Shown: positions 27,287 to 34,773 of the stretch, piece by piece
Position numbering within the stretch: position 1 is the first letter of the stretch
How the letters are laid out: every line of letters begins with the position of its first letter
Origin: DAOMNO01 sp035443885
GTDB taxonomy: Bacteria; Planctomycetota; Phycisphaerae; Phycisphaerales; SM1A02
Direction of reading: 5' to 3'
DNA: 64,000 nt
Assembly (NCBI GenBank): GCA_035443885.1
Contig: DAOMNO010000010.1
Span: 51,161 to 115,160 of the forward strand
The notes under the pieces: generated by a model
Told to the model about the DNA's origin: nothing
The model's database searches: none
Seen by the model: the letters and a program-made list of their open reading frames with translations, nothing else
Translations under genes and position numbers: made by a program

Positions 27287-28696
27287 TCACCGGCACAACT
27301 CAAGAAACGCGAAATAGAACTCCACGAACGCGCGATCCAGTTCCGCGCTGCGCGGCACGCCCAGCATCTCCGCCAGCAGCAGCGGGAGATCATCCAGCGC
27401 TACGTATGAGCCGTGGCCTGCCTGTGCGATCTCCGCGAAATGGTTCACATCCTGGCGTGCCCTCACGGTGTGCGTCATCACGCCCCCTTCGAGTCTGGCG
27501 CGCTCGGCAAGATCAACACAATGCGTTCCTTCTCCAACATGCGGTGCGCCGTCGCCGATGATGAGCAGAAACTTTCGCACGTGGCCGATGCCGGGCCGCC
27601 ATTGCATGTCGACCAGTGTTCTTCGCATGGCCGCATACACAGATTCGCTCGACCCGCCTCCTTTCTCTGCTGTCAGCATCCAGAGGTTGGCGCGCAGTTC
27701 CGCAAGGTCTTCGGTGAAGTCCCACCCTCGCGTCTCAAACTCCTGACCGCGATCGCGATACGCCATCAGACTGAACCGAAGCGAAGTGGACATGTGTCGG
27801 AGAAAGATCAGCGTGTCGTCGATGCTGGCCTGCGCTTCACGAAAGGCGGGCCTCATACTGCCCGTGCAGTCAAGACAGAAGGCGATGTCGATGTGCGTGG
27901 GGGACGCAGCGGTCAGATACCCTTCGAATCGCGCGAAGATTTCCGTATCCAGCTGCGCGATGATCGAAGGCGGGAGATCGCTTCGATCGGGTGGCACACG
28001 ATGCAGCCGCCGCATTTCGTTTCCCAGCGCGCGGCCGGTGCGCTGCAGCCATCGCTGCCACTCGTAGATGTTGCGGAAGTCTTCTTCGCTGAGCAGCGCA
28101 GCGATTCGAGGTGAGAACGCAGCCGCTTCCACGCGATTCATTCGGACGATGACCGAGCGCAGGCTTTCATGCGCGAGTCGATGCAGATCCTGTTGCGTTT
28201 CCGGCGCAAGCGAGCCGAGTTCAGCGGCGAGCAGGCGATCATCGTTACTTTCCGATCGGGCAAGTAATCGCACACCACGGTCCAGCCGATCGGGTTCGAT
28301 CGTGGCGCGATATCGCAACGCAGCGCGAATCACGCGCGGGTTGTCCTGATTCGCCAGCCACGGGTGATCGTCCGGCTCTCTTTCCCCCCGTCTAGCCAGC
28401 GAGCGGACGGCGAAAGCGCGAACTTCCCATGCGTCATCAGTGCGAAGCAGCGACTCCAAGGTCGCGCGGGTGGCAGCGCAGTTGAATCGTTCCAGTCGCA
28501 TGGCGCCAAGCGCACGCCGCGACCAGTACGGTGACTCCAACAAGCTCTGCAGAACCTGATGCTCAAGTGAGGGTGATTCCGCAAGCGGGAATCGCGCGCC
28601 TTCTGCAACGGGGGTTTGCCCATGTGATGACGCAACGGCCGTCGCCAGAACGATCATCACATGCAGAAGATGAGCCTTCAGCCCTCGCATCCGCAT
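27287..28696 (-). CDS. Exported von Willebrand A domain protein with HEAT-like repeats
   Basis: A 469-residue protein with a signal peptide (LKAHLLHVMIVLATAVASSHG), then an alpha-helical HEAT-like region (about residues 40-190, with repeats such as SPYWSRRALGAMRLERF and DAWEVRAFAVRSLARRG), and a C-terminal VWA domain. The VWA MIDAS is intact: DIAFCLDCTGSMRPAF (DxTGS-type), a later Thr in the TAEKGGGSSES region, and LLIIGDGAPH. Such proteins usually bind partners through a divalent metal. It starts 28 bases after the second thioredoxin gene on the same strand, so it is probably the last gene of a mutS-trx-trx-VWA unit. I do not recognise a named function. ATG 28690 is an alternative start. Confidence 0.8.
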   Translation of the reverse strand: MRMRGLKAHLLHVMIVLATAVASSHGQTPVAEGARFPLAESPSLEHQVLQSLLESPYWSRRALGAMRLERFNCAATRATLESLLRTDDAWEVRAFAVRSLARRGEREPDDHPWLANQDNPRVIRAALRYRATIEPDRLDRGVRLLARSESNDDRLLAAELGSLAPETQQDLHRLAHESLRSVIVRMNRVEAAAFSPRIAALLSEEDFRNIYEWQRWLQRTGRALGNEMRRLHRVPPDRSDLPPSIIAQLDTEIFARFEGYLTAASPTHIDIAFCLDCTGSMRPAFREAQASIDDTLIFLRHMSTSLRFSLMAYRDRGQEFETRGWDFTEDLAELRANLWMLTAEKGGGSSESVYAAMRRTLVDMQWRPGIGHVRKFLLIIGDGAPHVGEGTHCVDLAERARLEGGVMTHTVRARQDVNHFAEIAQAGHGSYVALDDLPLLLAEMLGVPRSAELDRAFVEFYFAFLELCR

Positions 28697-28724
28697 GACT
28701 GTAGGCCGGGTTGAAGGGAGAGCG

Positions 28725-29306
28725 TCAGTCGCCGTGCTTCTGGCGAAGCCGTGTGCTGGTGCGCAGCAACAGGTGCACTCGCTCGAACTCATCCAGTGTT
28801 TCGCGCAACACTTCACGAATGGGATCGGCGGGCGGCGGGGGAAGTGCCGCGGTTTCTACTTCAGGCAGAGCCTTGCGCGCCATCGAACGATAGCGACTGA
28901 GCGTCCGATCGCCGAGGCGCGAAATCGGCTCAAAGTCTTCCGCCATGAACCACGTTACCGGCACGCGATAACCCGCGTTGATCTGGTTCTTCACGATCAA
29001 CTCCGCATGGTCTTCTGAACGAGGAATGAAGCGCAGATTGATCTTCGCAGGGTTGGCTTCTGCAATGCGCTGCATGGCCGCGCCTTGAAGCGCGCAATCG
29101 CCGCACCATGTGCCTGTCAGGCAGAGGATGTTCATCTCTCTCGTAAATGAGGCGACGAGCGCACGTTGTGGTGCGTCCAGCTCAAGGCGGCTGTATCGCT
29201 CATCCCACTGCGGGCGATGACCTTCGCGCTCGCCTGAAGCGACAAAGACTTCATACGGCACGCCTTGATCGAAGAATCGTTTGAGGAACGAGGCGTTCAT
29301 CAACAT
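28725..29306 (-). CDS. Thioredoxin-family protein (copy 2)
   Basis: A 193-residue thioredoxin-fold protein with a WCGDC active site (LTGTWCGDCALQG) and a downstream cis-Pro motif (YRVPVTWFMAEDFE). The N-terminal segment (FLKRFFDQGVPYEVFVASGE) and the C-terminal helical tail (LDEFERVHLLLRTSTRLRQKHGD) resemble the so-called Thioredoxin_9 family. No signal peptide is seen, so it is cytosolic. It is a paralogue of the gene directly upstream. ATG 29306 has GGAG 8-9 bases upstream; ATG 29300 is also possible. Likely a reductase of a specific partner; the partner is not known. Confidence 0.85.
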   Translation of the reverse strand: MLMNASFLKRFFDQGVPYEVFVASGEREGHRPQWDERYSRLELDAPQRALVASFTREMNILCLTGTWCGDCALQGAAMQRIAEANPAKINLRFIPRSEDHAELIVKNQINAGYRVPVTWFMAEDFEPISRLGDRTLSRYRSMARKALPEVETAALPPPPADPIREVLRETLDEFERVHLLLRTSTRLRQKHGD

Positions 29307-29316
29307 GGGCGTGCTC

Positions 29317-29883
29317 CTAGTCGCCGTGCTTCTCGCGCAGGCGACCGCTGAGCCGAAGCAGAAGCTGCACGCGCTCAATCTCATTGAGCCAGTCCTGCAA
29401 TGTGGCGTCGAGTTCATCCTGCGGCACCGGTGCGCCGGGCAGCGGGCACGAAGGCCCAAGCTGGCGTGCCGCCACGGCGCGGTATCGCGTCAGTGTGCGA
29501 TCGCCGAGAATCGAAACGGGTTCAAAGTCTTCCGCCATGAAAATGACGGTGGGTACGCGAAGCCCGCCGCAGATTTTGATCTGTTCTGCAAGGTCCGCAT
29601 GCACATCGCGATCGAGATAACGTACACGAATGCGTGTCGGATTGGCTTCTGCCATCCGTTGAATGAGCGGGCATTGCTGCGCACAGTCGCCACACCAGAT
29701 GCCGGTGGAGACGATGACGGGCATCTCCCGTTTGAAGCTTTCAATCAGTCGCCGCTGTGCGGGCGTGAGTGAGACCTGCTCATAGACGCTGCGCCAAGGC
29801 TGGGCCTTCTGTGTGTCCGTTGCGAGGTACGCTTCGTACTCCAGACCTGCGTCGAATTTTGATTTCAGATACTGAGCGTTCAC
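29317..29883 (-). CDS. Thioredoxin-family protein (copy 1)
   Basis: A 188-residue thioredoxin-fold protein with active site STGIWCGDCAQQC, cis-Pro at LRVPTVIFMAEDFEP, and the same N- and C-terminal segments as its neighbour (YLKSKFDAGLEYEAYLA; LNEIERVQLLLRLSGRLREKHGD). It starts with GTG at 29883, overlapping the mutS stop by four bases (GTGA), so translation is coupled to mutS. The two copies are clearly a tandem duplication, now diverged over their whole length. Confidence 0.86.
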   Translation of the reverse strand: MNAQYLKSKFDAGLEYEAYLATDTQKAQPWRSVYEQVSLTPAQRRLIESFKREMPVIVSTGIWCGDCAQQCPLIQRMAEANPTRIRVRYLDRDVHADLAEQIKICGGLRVPTVIFMAEDFEPVSILGDRTLTRYRAVAARQLGPSCPLPGAPVPQDELDATLQDWLNEIERVQLLLRLSGRLREKHGD

Positions 29884-32564
29884 GGATGTTCCACTTTCTC
29901 TCGAAGCGTGCGCAGCGCATCGAACGCCTGCATTGGCGTCATGGTGTTGAGGTCAAGCTTTTTCAGCTCTTCCACAACCGGGTGCGGCACGTATTCTGTG
30001 AACAAGCTGAGTTGCCCGCTTGTCGCGTGCGGCTTCGCACCGGCGCTGGCCGCAATCATCGGCGTTTCACGAGAAACTTCTTCGCTGTGCACCGTCAGGC
30101 TCTCCAGCAACTCCTGTGCTCGTGCGATCGTCGCTGCGGGCAGGCCTGCGATCTTGGCGACATGAATGCCGTAGCTGCGGTCGGTTTTGCCGGGCAGGAT
30201 GCGATGCAGGAAGACGATTTCATCGCCCCATTCGCGCACGGAGACGTGCAGGTTCGTGACGTTTTCCAGCCGCTCCGCCAGCGATGTCAGCTCGTGATAA
30301 TGCGTTGCAAAGAGCGTGCGGGGCTTCGAGGCAGCAAGCGATTCGGCGATCGCCCACGCGAGCGAAAGCCCGTCGAGCGTTGACGTGCCGCGGCCGATCT
30401 CATCAAGGATCACCAGACTGTGGCGCGTTACGTGATGCAGAATGTTCGCTGTCTCCGTCATCTCCACCATGAACGTAGAGTGCCCCGCGTGGAGTTCGTC
30501 GGAAGCGCCGATGCGCGTGAAGATACGATCCACGAGGCCGATGGCCGCGCGCGATGCGGGAACGTATGACCCCGTGTGCGCCAGCAGCGTGATGAGCGCG
30601 ACCTGCCGAATGTACGTTGATTTACCCGCCATATTCGGCCCGGTGATGAGGGCAAGGGACGTTTTGCCAAGCGTGCAGTCATTCGGCACGAACCGCTCGC
30701 CCAATGTGCGGTCCAGCACCGGGTGGCGGCCCTGCTCTATGTCGAGCGTCGGTTCTTCGACGATGTCCGGCTTCACATAGCCGAAGCGCACCGCGATCTC
30801 CGCGAAGTTCAGCAGTACGTCAAGCTCTGCGACAGTCTCAGCATACTGTGCCAGGCCGCCCGCCAACGCCGCCGCCTGCGCACACAATCGCTCAAACAGG
30901 ACTCGCTCGCGTTCGAAGGCGCGAGCTTCAGCGGTCATGACCTTGTCCTCAAACTCCTTCAGTTCAGGCGTGATGTACCGCTCGGCATTGCGCAGCGTCT
31001 GCTTTCGGCTGAAGGCATCGGGCACCTTTTTCGTGTTCGCGTGTGTGATTTCAATGTAGTAGCCGAAGACCTTGTTGTATCCCACCTTCAGCGACTGAAT
31101 GTCGGTCTGTTCAATGAGCCGCTTCTGATACGCTGCGAGCCAGGTGTTGGCGTCCCTTTGCAAGCCGCGTGCTTCGTCGAGTTCTGCATCCATGCCGTCG
31201 CGAAACAGGCCGCCTTCGCGCAGGTGCGCAGGCGGTTCGTCCACGCACGTCTCTTCGATCGTCCGAGCCAATGGCGCAAGGGATTCCGCAAGGGCGGCCA
31301 GCCGCTCGTGATGCGGCATCAATGCGGGCACGCCTTCAATCAGCGAAGCGATGGCGGATAACCGCGAAGTCGAGCGGCCAAGCGCGACAAGATCGCGAGG
31401 CGTAGCGCGGTTCATCGCGATTCGACCCGCAATGCGCGCCACGTCCTGCACGCCGTCCACTTGTGTTTCAAGCTGCTCCGCGAGTTGGCGATCTTCGATC
31501 AGCGAGCCGACGGCGATTTGACGGGTGCGAATGCGGTCGCCGTCGCGCAGCGGAAAGCACAACCATGTGCGCAGCAGTCGTTTGCCCATCGCTGTCCTGC
31601 ATCGTTGCAGTGTGGCGAGGAGCGAGCCTTCTGTCTGGCCGCTGCGCATGGTGCGCTCGATCTCCAGACTGCGCAGCGATGCAGCGTCGATCGTTACGTA
31701 CTGATCCGGCGCTTCGCGCTTCGGCGGGCGCAGATGCGACAAGCCGCCTGCTTGCCGGACGGCGGGATCGCCTGGCTGTGTTTCTTCCAGATAGCGCAAC
31801 AGGGCACCAGCAGGCCCGATGGCTGTGTCATCATCTTCAAGACCGAAGCCCGCCAGCGTACTCACGCCGAAGTGAGCGCAGAGTTGCTCACGTGCTTCAG
31901 CGGCTCGGTATGTCCAGCCGGCGCGTGGCGTCAGTGCGCAGCCGACAACTTCGCGAATCAGTTCAACGCGACGAGGTATGGAACCGTCCGCGGTTTCCAC
32001 ATATGCCAGTTCGGTTGGTCGCAGCCGAGCGAGTTCATCCGTTACGTGGCCTGCGGGCAGGTCGAACAGCGTGAACGCGCCGGTAGAAAGCTCCGCGAGG
32101 GCCAGTACCGCTGCGGATTCATCGCCCGTTTCAAGGAACTGAATCGCGCCGATCAGATTTGCGCTGGATTCATCAAGGAGATGCTCATCGACGAGCGTGC
32201 CGGGCGTGATGACGCGCGTTACCGCGCGATCGACGATGCCTTTGGCTTCTTTGGGGTCTTGAATCTGATCGCACACCGCGACGCGGAAGCCGTGCTCGAT
32301 CATGCGGCGGAGATAGGTGTCGATGGCGTGATAGGGCACGCCCGCCATGGGCACGCCTGCGGTCCGCTGCGTGAGTGTCAGATTCAGAGCCTTCGCAACG
32401 ACGACGGCGTCTTCGTTGAAGAGCTCATAGAAGTCGCCCATACGGAAGAGCAGGATGCACTCCGGGTGCTGCTCCTTGAACCGCCGATACTGCCGCATCG
32501 CGGGTGTTTCGCGCGGGTCGCTGACGGAATCGCGCGGCGTTCTGGAGGAGGGGGCGACGGTCAT
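29880..32564 (-). CDS. mutS: DNA mismatch repair protein MutS
   Basis: MutS recognises mismatches and starts repair with MutL. The 894-residue product has the mismatch-wedge motif with FRMGDFYELF (GxFYE Phe-x-Glu), domain II/III segments, and the ATPase: Walker A GPNMAGKSTYIRQ, SFMVEM-type STFMVEMTETANIL, Walker B LVILDEIGRGTSTLDG, and the signature FATHYHELT. The C-terminus reaches the usual LN.MTPMQAFDALRTLRE motif. ATG 32564 (MTVAPSSRTPRD) is chosen; the frame is open further upstream, through tRNA-Ala, but that is chance. mutL is not in the window. It is followed by two thioredoxin genes with a coupled start. Confidence 0.97.
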   Translation of the reverse strand: MTVAPSSRTPRDSVSDPRETPAMRQYRRFKEQHPECILLFRMGDFYELFNEDAVVVAKALNLTLTQRTAGVPMAGVPYHAIDTYLRRMIEHGFRVAVCDQIQDPKEAKGIVDRAVTRVITPGTLVDEHLLDESSANLIGAIQFLETGDESAAVLALAELSTGAFTLFDLPAGHVTDELARLRPTELAYVETADGSIPRRVELIREVVGCALTPRAGWTYRAAEAREQLCAHFGVSTLAGFGLEDDDTAIGPAGALLRYLEETQPGDPAVRQAGGLSHLRPPKREAPDQYVTIDAASLRSLEIERTMRSGQTEGSLLATLQRCRTAMGKRLLRTWLCFPLRDGDRIRTRQIAVGSLIEDRQLAEQLETQVDGVQDVARIAGRIAMNRATPRDLVALGRSTSRLSAIASLIEGVPALMPHHERLAALAESLAPLARTIEETCVDEPPAHLREGGLFRDGMDAELDEARGLQRDANTWLAAYQKRLIEQTDIQSLKVGYNKVFGYYIEITHANTKKVPDAFSRKQTLRNAERYITPELKEFEDKVMTAEARAFERERVLFERLCAQAAALAGGLAQYAETVAELDVLLNFAEIAVRFGYVKPDIVEEPTLDIEQGRHPVLDRTLGERFVPNDCTLGKTSLALITGPNMAGKSTYIRQVALITLLAHTGSYVPASRAAIGLVDRIFTRIGASDELHAGHSTFMVEMTETANILHHVTRHSLVILDEIGRGTSTLDGLSLAWAIAESLAASKPRTLFATHYHELTSLAERLENVTNLHVSVREWGDEIVFLHRILPGKTDRSYGIHVAKIAGLPAATIARAQELLESLTVHSEEVSRETPMIAASAGAKPHATSGQLSLFTEYVPHPVVEELKKLDLNTMTPMQAFDALRTLREKVEHP

Positions 32565-32576
32565 CGCAGAGGCATT

Positions 32577-32609
32577 GTAGAAAAACCCAGGGATGCTGGT
32601 CCCTGGGTT
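32577..32609 (-). terminator. Terminator after tRNA-Ala, before mutS
   Basis: On the minus strand AACCCAGGGA (32600-32609) and TCCCTGGGTT (32584-32593) pair around a 6-base loop and are followed by TTTCTA, with an uninterrupted T-run. It ends the tRNA transcript and insulates mutS, whose start codon lies 13-20 bases on. Confidence 0.85.
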
Positions 32610-32619
32610 CGCGGGCAAG

Positions 32620-32692
32620 TGGAGCAGATGAGATTCGAACTCACAACCTCCTCGATGCGACCGAGGCGCTCTCCCAATTGAGCTACTGCCCC
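32620..32692 (-). tRNA. tRNA-Ala (CGC anticodon)
   Basis: Cloverleaf on the minus strand: acceptor GGGGCAG/CTGCTCC (one G-T), TA at 8-9, D-arm GCTC/GAGC, anticodon stem CCTCG/CGAGG with loop GTCGCAT (anticodon CGC), and T-arm GTGAG/CTCAT with loop TTCGAAT. CCA is not encoded. It reads GCG codons, which are frequent in this GC-rich DNA. The T-stem closes with one G-T pair. Confidence 0.94.
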
Positions 32693-33023
32693 ATAACGGG
32701 AAGCGAGCATGATATCGCCCCTTTTGATATGCGGCCAGCGGGTTGAATCGCGGGTGAAACGCTAATTTTCCATTTTCGCTGGAACCGGCGGCATCTTCGG
32801 GCGAAGCCGTAGATACCATCGGCGAGCGTTGAAACTTTTGCCGGGAAAAGACTCGGCGGAACAAAAACCGCGTATCGATGGTTCTGTATCTGTAAACGCC
32901 ACCGCTCGGTGCGGAAGGGCGTGGATTCAGGGATTCCGGCGGGCGGTGGGGGCTGACGATGGGGGCCAACAAGGTATGGGGGCGCGGTCCCGGTTCACCG
33001 GGCTCAGGCAGTTTTAGGAGTGA
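32693..33023. other. Intergenic region before arsR
   Basis: 331 bases between tRNA-Ala (minus) and arsR (plus). No credible ORF, RNA fold or repeat family is recognised. It presumably holds the tRNA promoter and the arsR promoter/operator; a GC-rich stretch with ACCGCTCGGTGC-like and CGGTTCACCG-like short dyads precedes the arsR ribosome binding site (TTTTAGGAG at 33012-33020). Confidence 0.5.
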
Positions 33024-33443
33024 ATGAGAGCCATGAGCAACAATTCCGCTACGAACATGAATCCCAGCGTCGATACTGTGCAGGAAGCTGTATCCGTGAT
33101 GCGCCTTCTCGCCGACCCCACTCGCTTGCGCCTTCTCGGCCTGCTGCGCGGCGGGGAAATGAACGTAACCACCCTCTGCAGCAAGCTCGACTTGGCTCAG
33201 CCCACCGTGAGCCATCACCTCGGCTTGCTGCGGTCGCTCGCGCTGGTCTGCAACCGGCGCGACGGCAAGCAGGTGTTCTACTCGCTCAATCCCGATTCCG
33301 TTACCAACTGCGATGACAGCGGCGGCCTTACCGTCGCCATCGGCCCAGTGCAGGTTCGGTTCTGCGCCTCGTGCAACGGGCCGTACGCGGAGCGGGACCA
33401 TATGAATGGCGAGAAACTGGCTGGCTGCGGCGACGGCATCTGA
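33024..33443 (+). CDS. ArsR/SmtB-family metal-responsive transcriptional regulator
   Basis: A 139-residue winged-helix repressor. Residues about 20-90 carry the ArsR HTH: AVSVMRLLADPTRLRLLGLLRGGEMNVTTLCSKL, the recognition helix AQPTVSHHLGLLR, and the wing NRRDGKQVFYSL. ArsR proteins dissociate from DNA when metal or another ligand binds. The N-terminal HTH lacks the classic CVC As-site, but the C-terminus has FCASCNGPYAERDHMNGEKLAGCGDG, a CxxC plus His/Cys cluster that could bind a metal. The ZnuA-type gene begins 40 bases downstream, so it probably regulates that cluster and may sense zinc; this is inference. Alternative start is ATG 33033. Confidence 0.88.
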   Translation: MRAMSNNSATNMNPSVDTVQEAVSVMRLLADPTRLRLLGLLRGGEMNVTTLCSKLDLAQPTVSHHLGLLRSLALVCNRRDGKQVFYSLNPDSVTNCDDSGGLTVAIGPVQVRFCASCNGPYAERDHMNGEKLAGCGDGI

Positions 33444-33483
33444 GCGAATACTGCCGTGAACCGGTTCAGGCTAGACTACGGGC

Positions 33484-34431
33484 ATGAATGCCGCCCGAGT
33501 CTTTGCCGCGCCGCTGTTCGTCACGCTTCTGGTGTTCATGGCCGCCTGTTCGGGTGGAGCAGCGGATTCGGCTGAACCGATCACCGCGGATCGTCCGCTG
33601 CGCATTGTCGCCACCATTCGACCGTTGGAGCTGATCGCGCGCGACCTTGTCGCAGATACGCCCTTTGCGGATCGTGTGGTTGTGTCTGCGCTGATGTCGC
33701 CGGACGTTTCGCCGCACGGGTTTGAGCCGACGCCTGCACAGGTGGCGACGCTGCGCCGCGCGGATGTCATCGTGTACAACGGCTTCGGCCTCGACGACTG
33801 GGCGGCGCGCGACAAACCGAAGAATGCGCGCATCGTCTGTTTCGCCGACGCAGCAGGTGTTGATGAGCACGATCATCACCATCACGACCATGGCGATCAT
33901 CACAATTGCGATCACGGTCCAGTGGATGAGCACTTCTGGCTCGATCCGACGCTGACCGCAGCTATGGCGACCGCGCTGGCGGTTGAGATCAGCCGCGCGC
34001 TCGGCGGGGGTGATGAAATCACTAACGCGATGCAGGCGTCGTTGCAGCGGTTTCTGAATGAAGTTTCGTCAGTCAACAGCGCATTCATGCTGACATTGGC
34101 GAACTATCAGAATCGGCGGATCATCACGCACCACAATGTGTTTTCTCGCATCGCAGAGAAGTACGGCTTGGCCGATCCGGTTGTGTTGCGGCCGCTGGCG
34201 GTGGTCGAGCCGACGCCGGGTGATCTTCGCGCCGCGATCGAAACAGTCCGCGCGGAAGGGATTCAGGCGATCATGATTGAGCCACAGTTCAGTGCGGATG
34301 CAGCGAGGCAGATCGCCAGCGAAACAGGTGTGCGGCTTGTTGAGGTTGATCCGCTCGGTTCACGCTCAGCGTCGTGGTCCGATCTGATGCACTCCATTCT
34401 GAAAGCCATTACGGAATGCTTCCGGCAGTGA
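33484..34431 (+). CDS. ZnuA-type metal ABC transporter substrate-binding lipoprotein
   Basis: A 315-residue periplasmic binding protein of the cluster 9/TroA family, which carries zinc or manganese to an ABC permease. It has a lipoprotein signal (LLVFMAAC, lipobox Cys about 20). Family landmarks are HGFEPTPAQVATLRRADVIVYNGFGLD, a His-rich acidic loop (EHDHHHHDHGDHHNCDHG) typical of zinc-specific members, DEHFWLDP (metal His), ITHHNVFSRIAEKYG and MIEPQFSADAARQIA. The Asp near the C-terminus (LVEVDPLGS) completes a typical metal site. Neither permease (znuB) nor ATPase (znuC) follows; transhydrogenase genes do. It probably follows arsR in one transcript. Confidence 0.88.
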   Translation: MNAARVFAAPLFVTLLVFMAACSGGAADSAEPITADRPLRIVATIRPLELIARDLVADTPFADRVVVSALMSPDVSPHGFEPTPAQVATLRRADVIVYNGFGLDDWAARDKPKNARIVCFADAAGVDEHDHHHHDHGDHHNCDHGPVDEHFWLDPTLTAAMATALAVEISRALGGGDEITNAMQASLQRFLNEVSSVNSAFMLTLANYQNRRIITHHNVFSRIAEKYGLADPVVLRPLAVVEPTPGDLRAAIETVRAEGIQAIMIEPQFSADAARQIASETGVRLVEVDPLGSRSASWSDLMHSILKAITECFRQ

Positions 34432-34456
34432 ACGCCCAGCCCATGAGGCCCGCCCC

Positions 34457-34732
34457 ATGACCCTCGCGCTGCTTATCACCATCTTTGTTCTTGCCGTGTT
34501 CATCGGCTTTGAGATCATCACCAAGGTGCCGCCCACGCTGCACACACCGCTGATGAGCGGCGCGAATGCGATTTCAGGCATCACGATTGTCGGTGCGCTC
34601 GTGGCGGTCGGTACGGAAACGACGTGGCTCGCCACCGCGCTTGGCTTCATCGCGCTGGTCATGGCGACTGTCAACGTCGTCGGCGGTTTCCTCGTTACGC
34701 ACCGTATGCTGGCGATGTTCAGAAAGAAGTAA
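34457..34732 (+). CDS. pntAB: Proton-translocating NAD(P) transhydrogenase, alpha-2 (membrane) subunit
   Basis: A 91-residue membrane protein with three hydrophobic segments (about residues 3-22, 40-60 and 62-83). It matches the PntA C-terminal membrane segment found as a separate subunit in three-gene transhydrogenases: FIGFEIITKVPPTLHTPLMSGANAISGI and the GALVAVG..T.WLATALGFIALVMATVNVVGGFLVTHRMLAMF pattern. With PntB it forms the proton channel. It lies 25 bases after the ZnuA-type gene and 41 bases before pntB. The NAD-binding alpha-1 subunit gene (pntAA), normally just upstream, is missing. Confidence 0.9.
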   Translation: MTLALLITIFVLAVFIGFEIITKVPPTLHTPLMSGANAISGITIVGALVAVGTETTWLATALGFIALVMATVNVVGGFLVTHRMLAMFRKK

Positions 34733-34773
34733 TGCCGCTGGTCTTCTGTGGTCTCTCGTAATAAATCACTTTC

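Noticed and set aside
32564..33401. Upstream extension of mutS through tRNA-Ala
   Set aside because: The frame is open, but it passes through the terminator and tRNA and antisense to arsR; family N-terminus begins at 32564.
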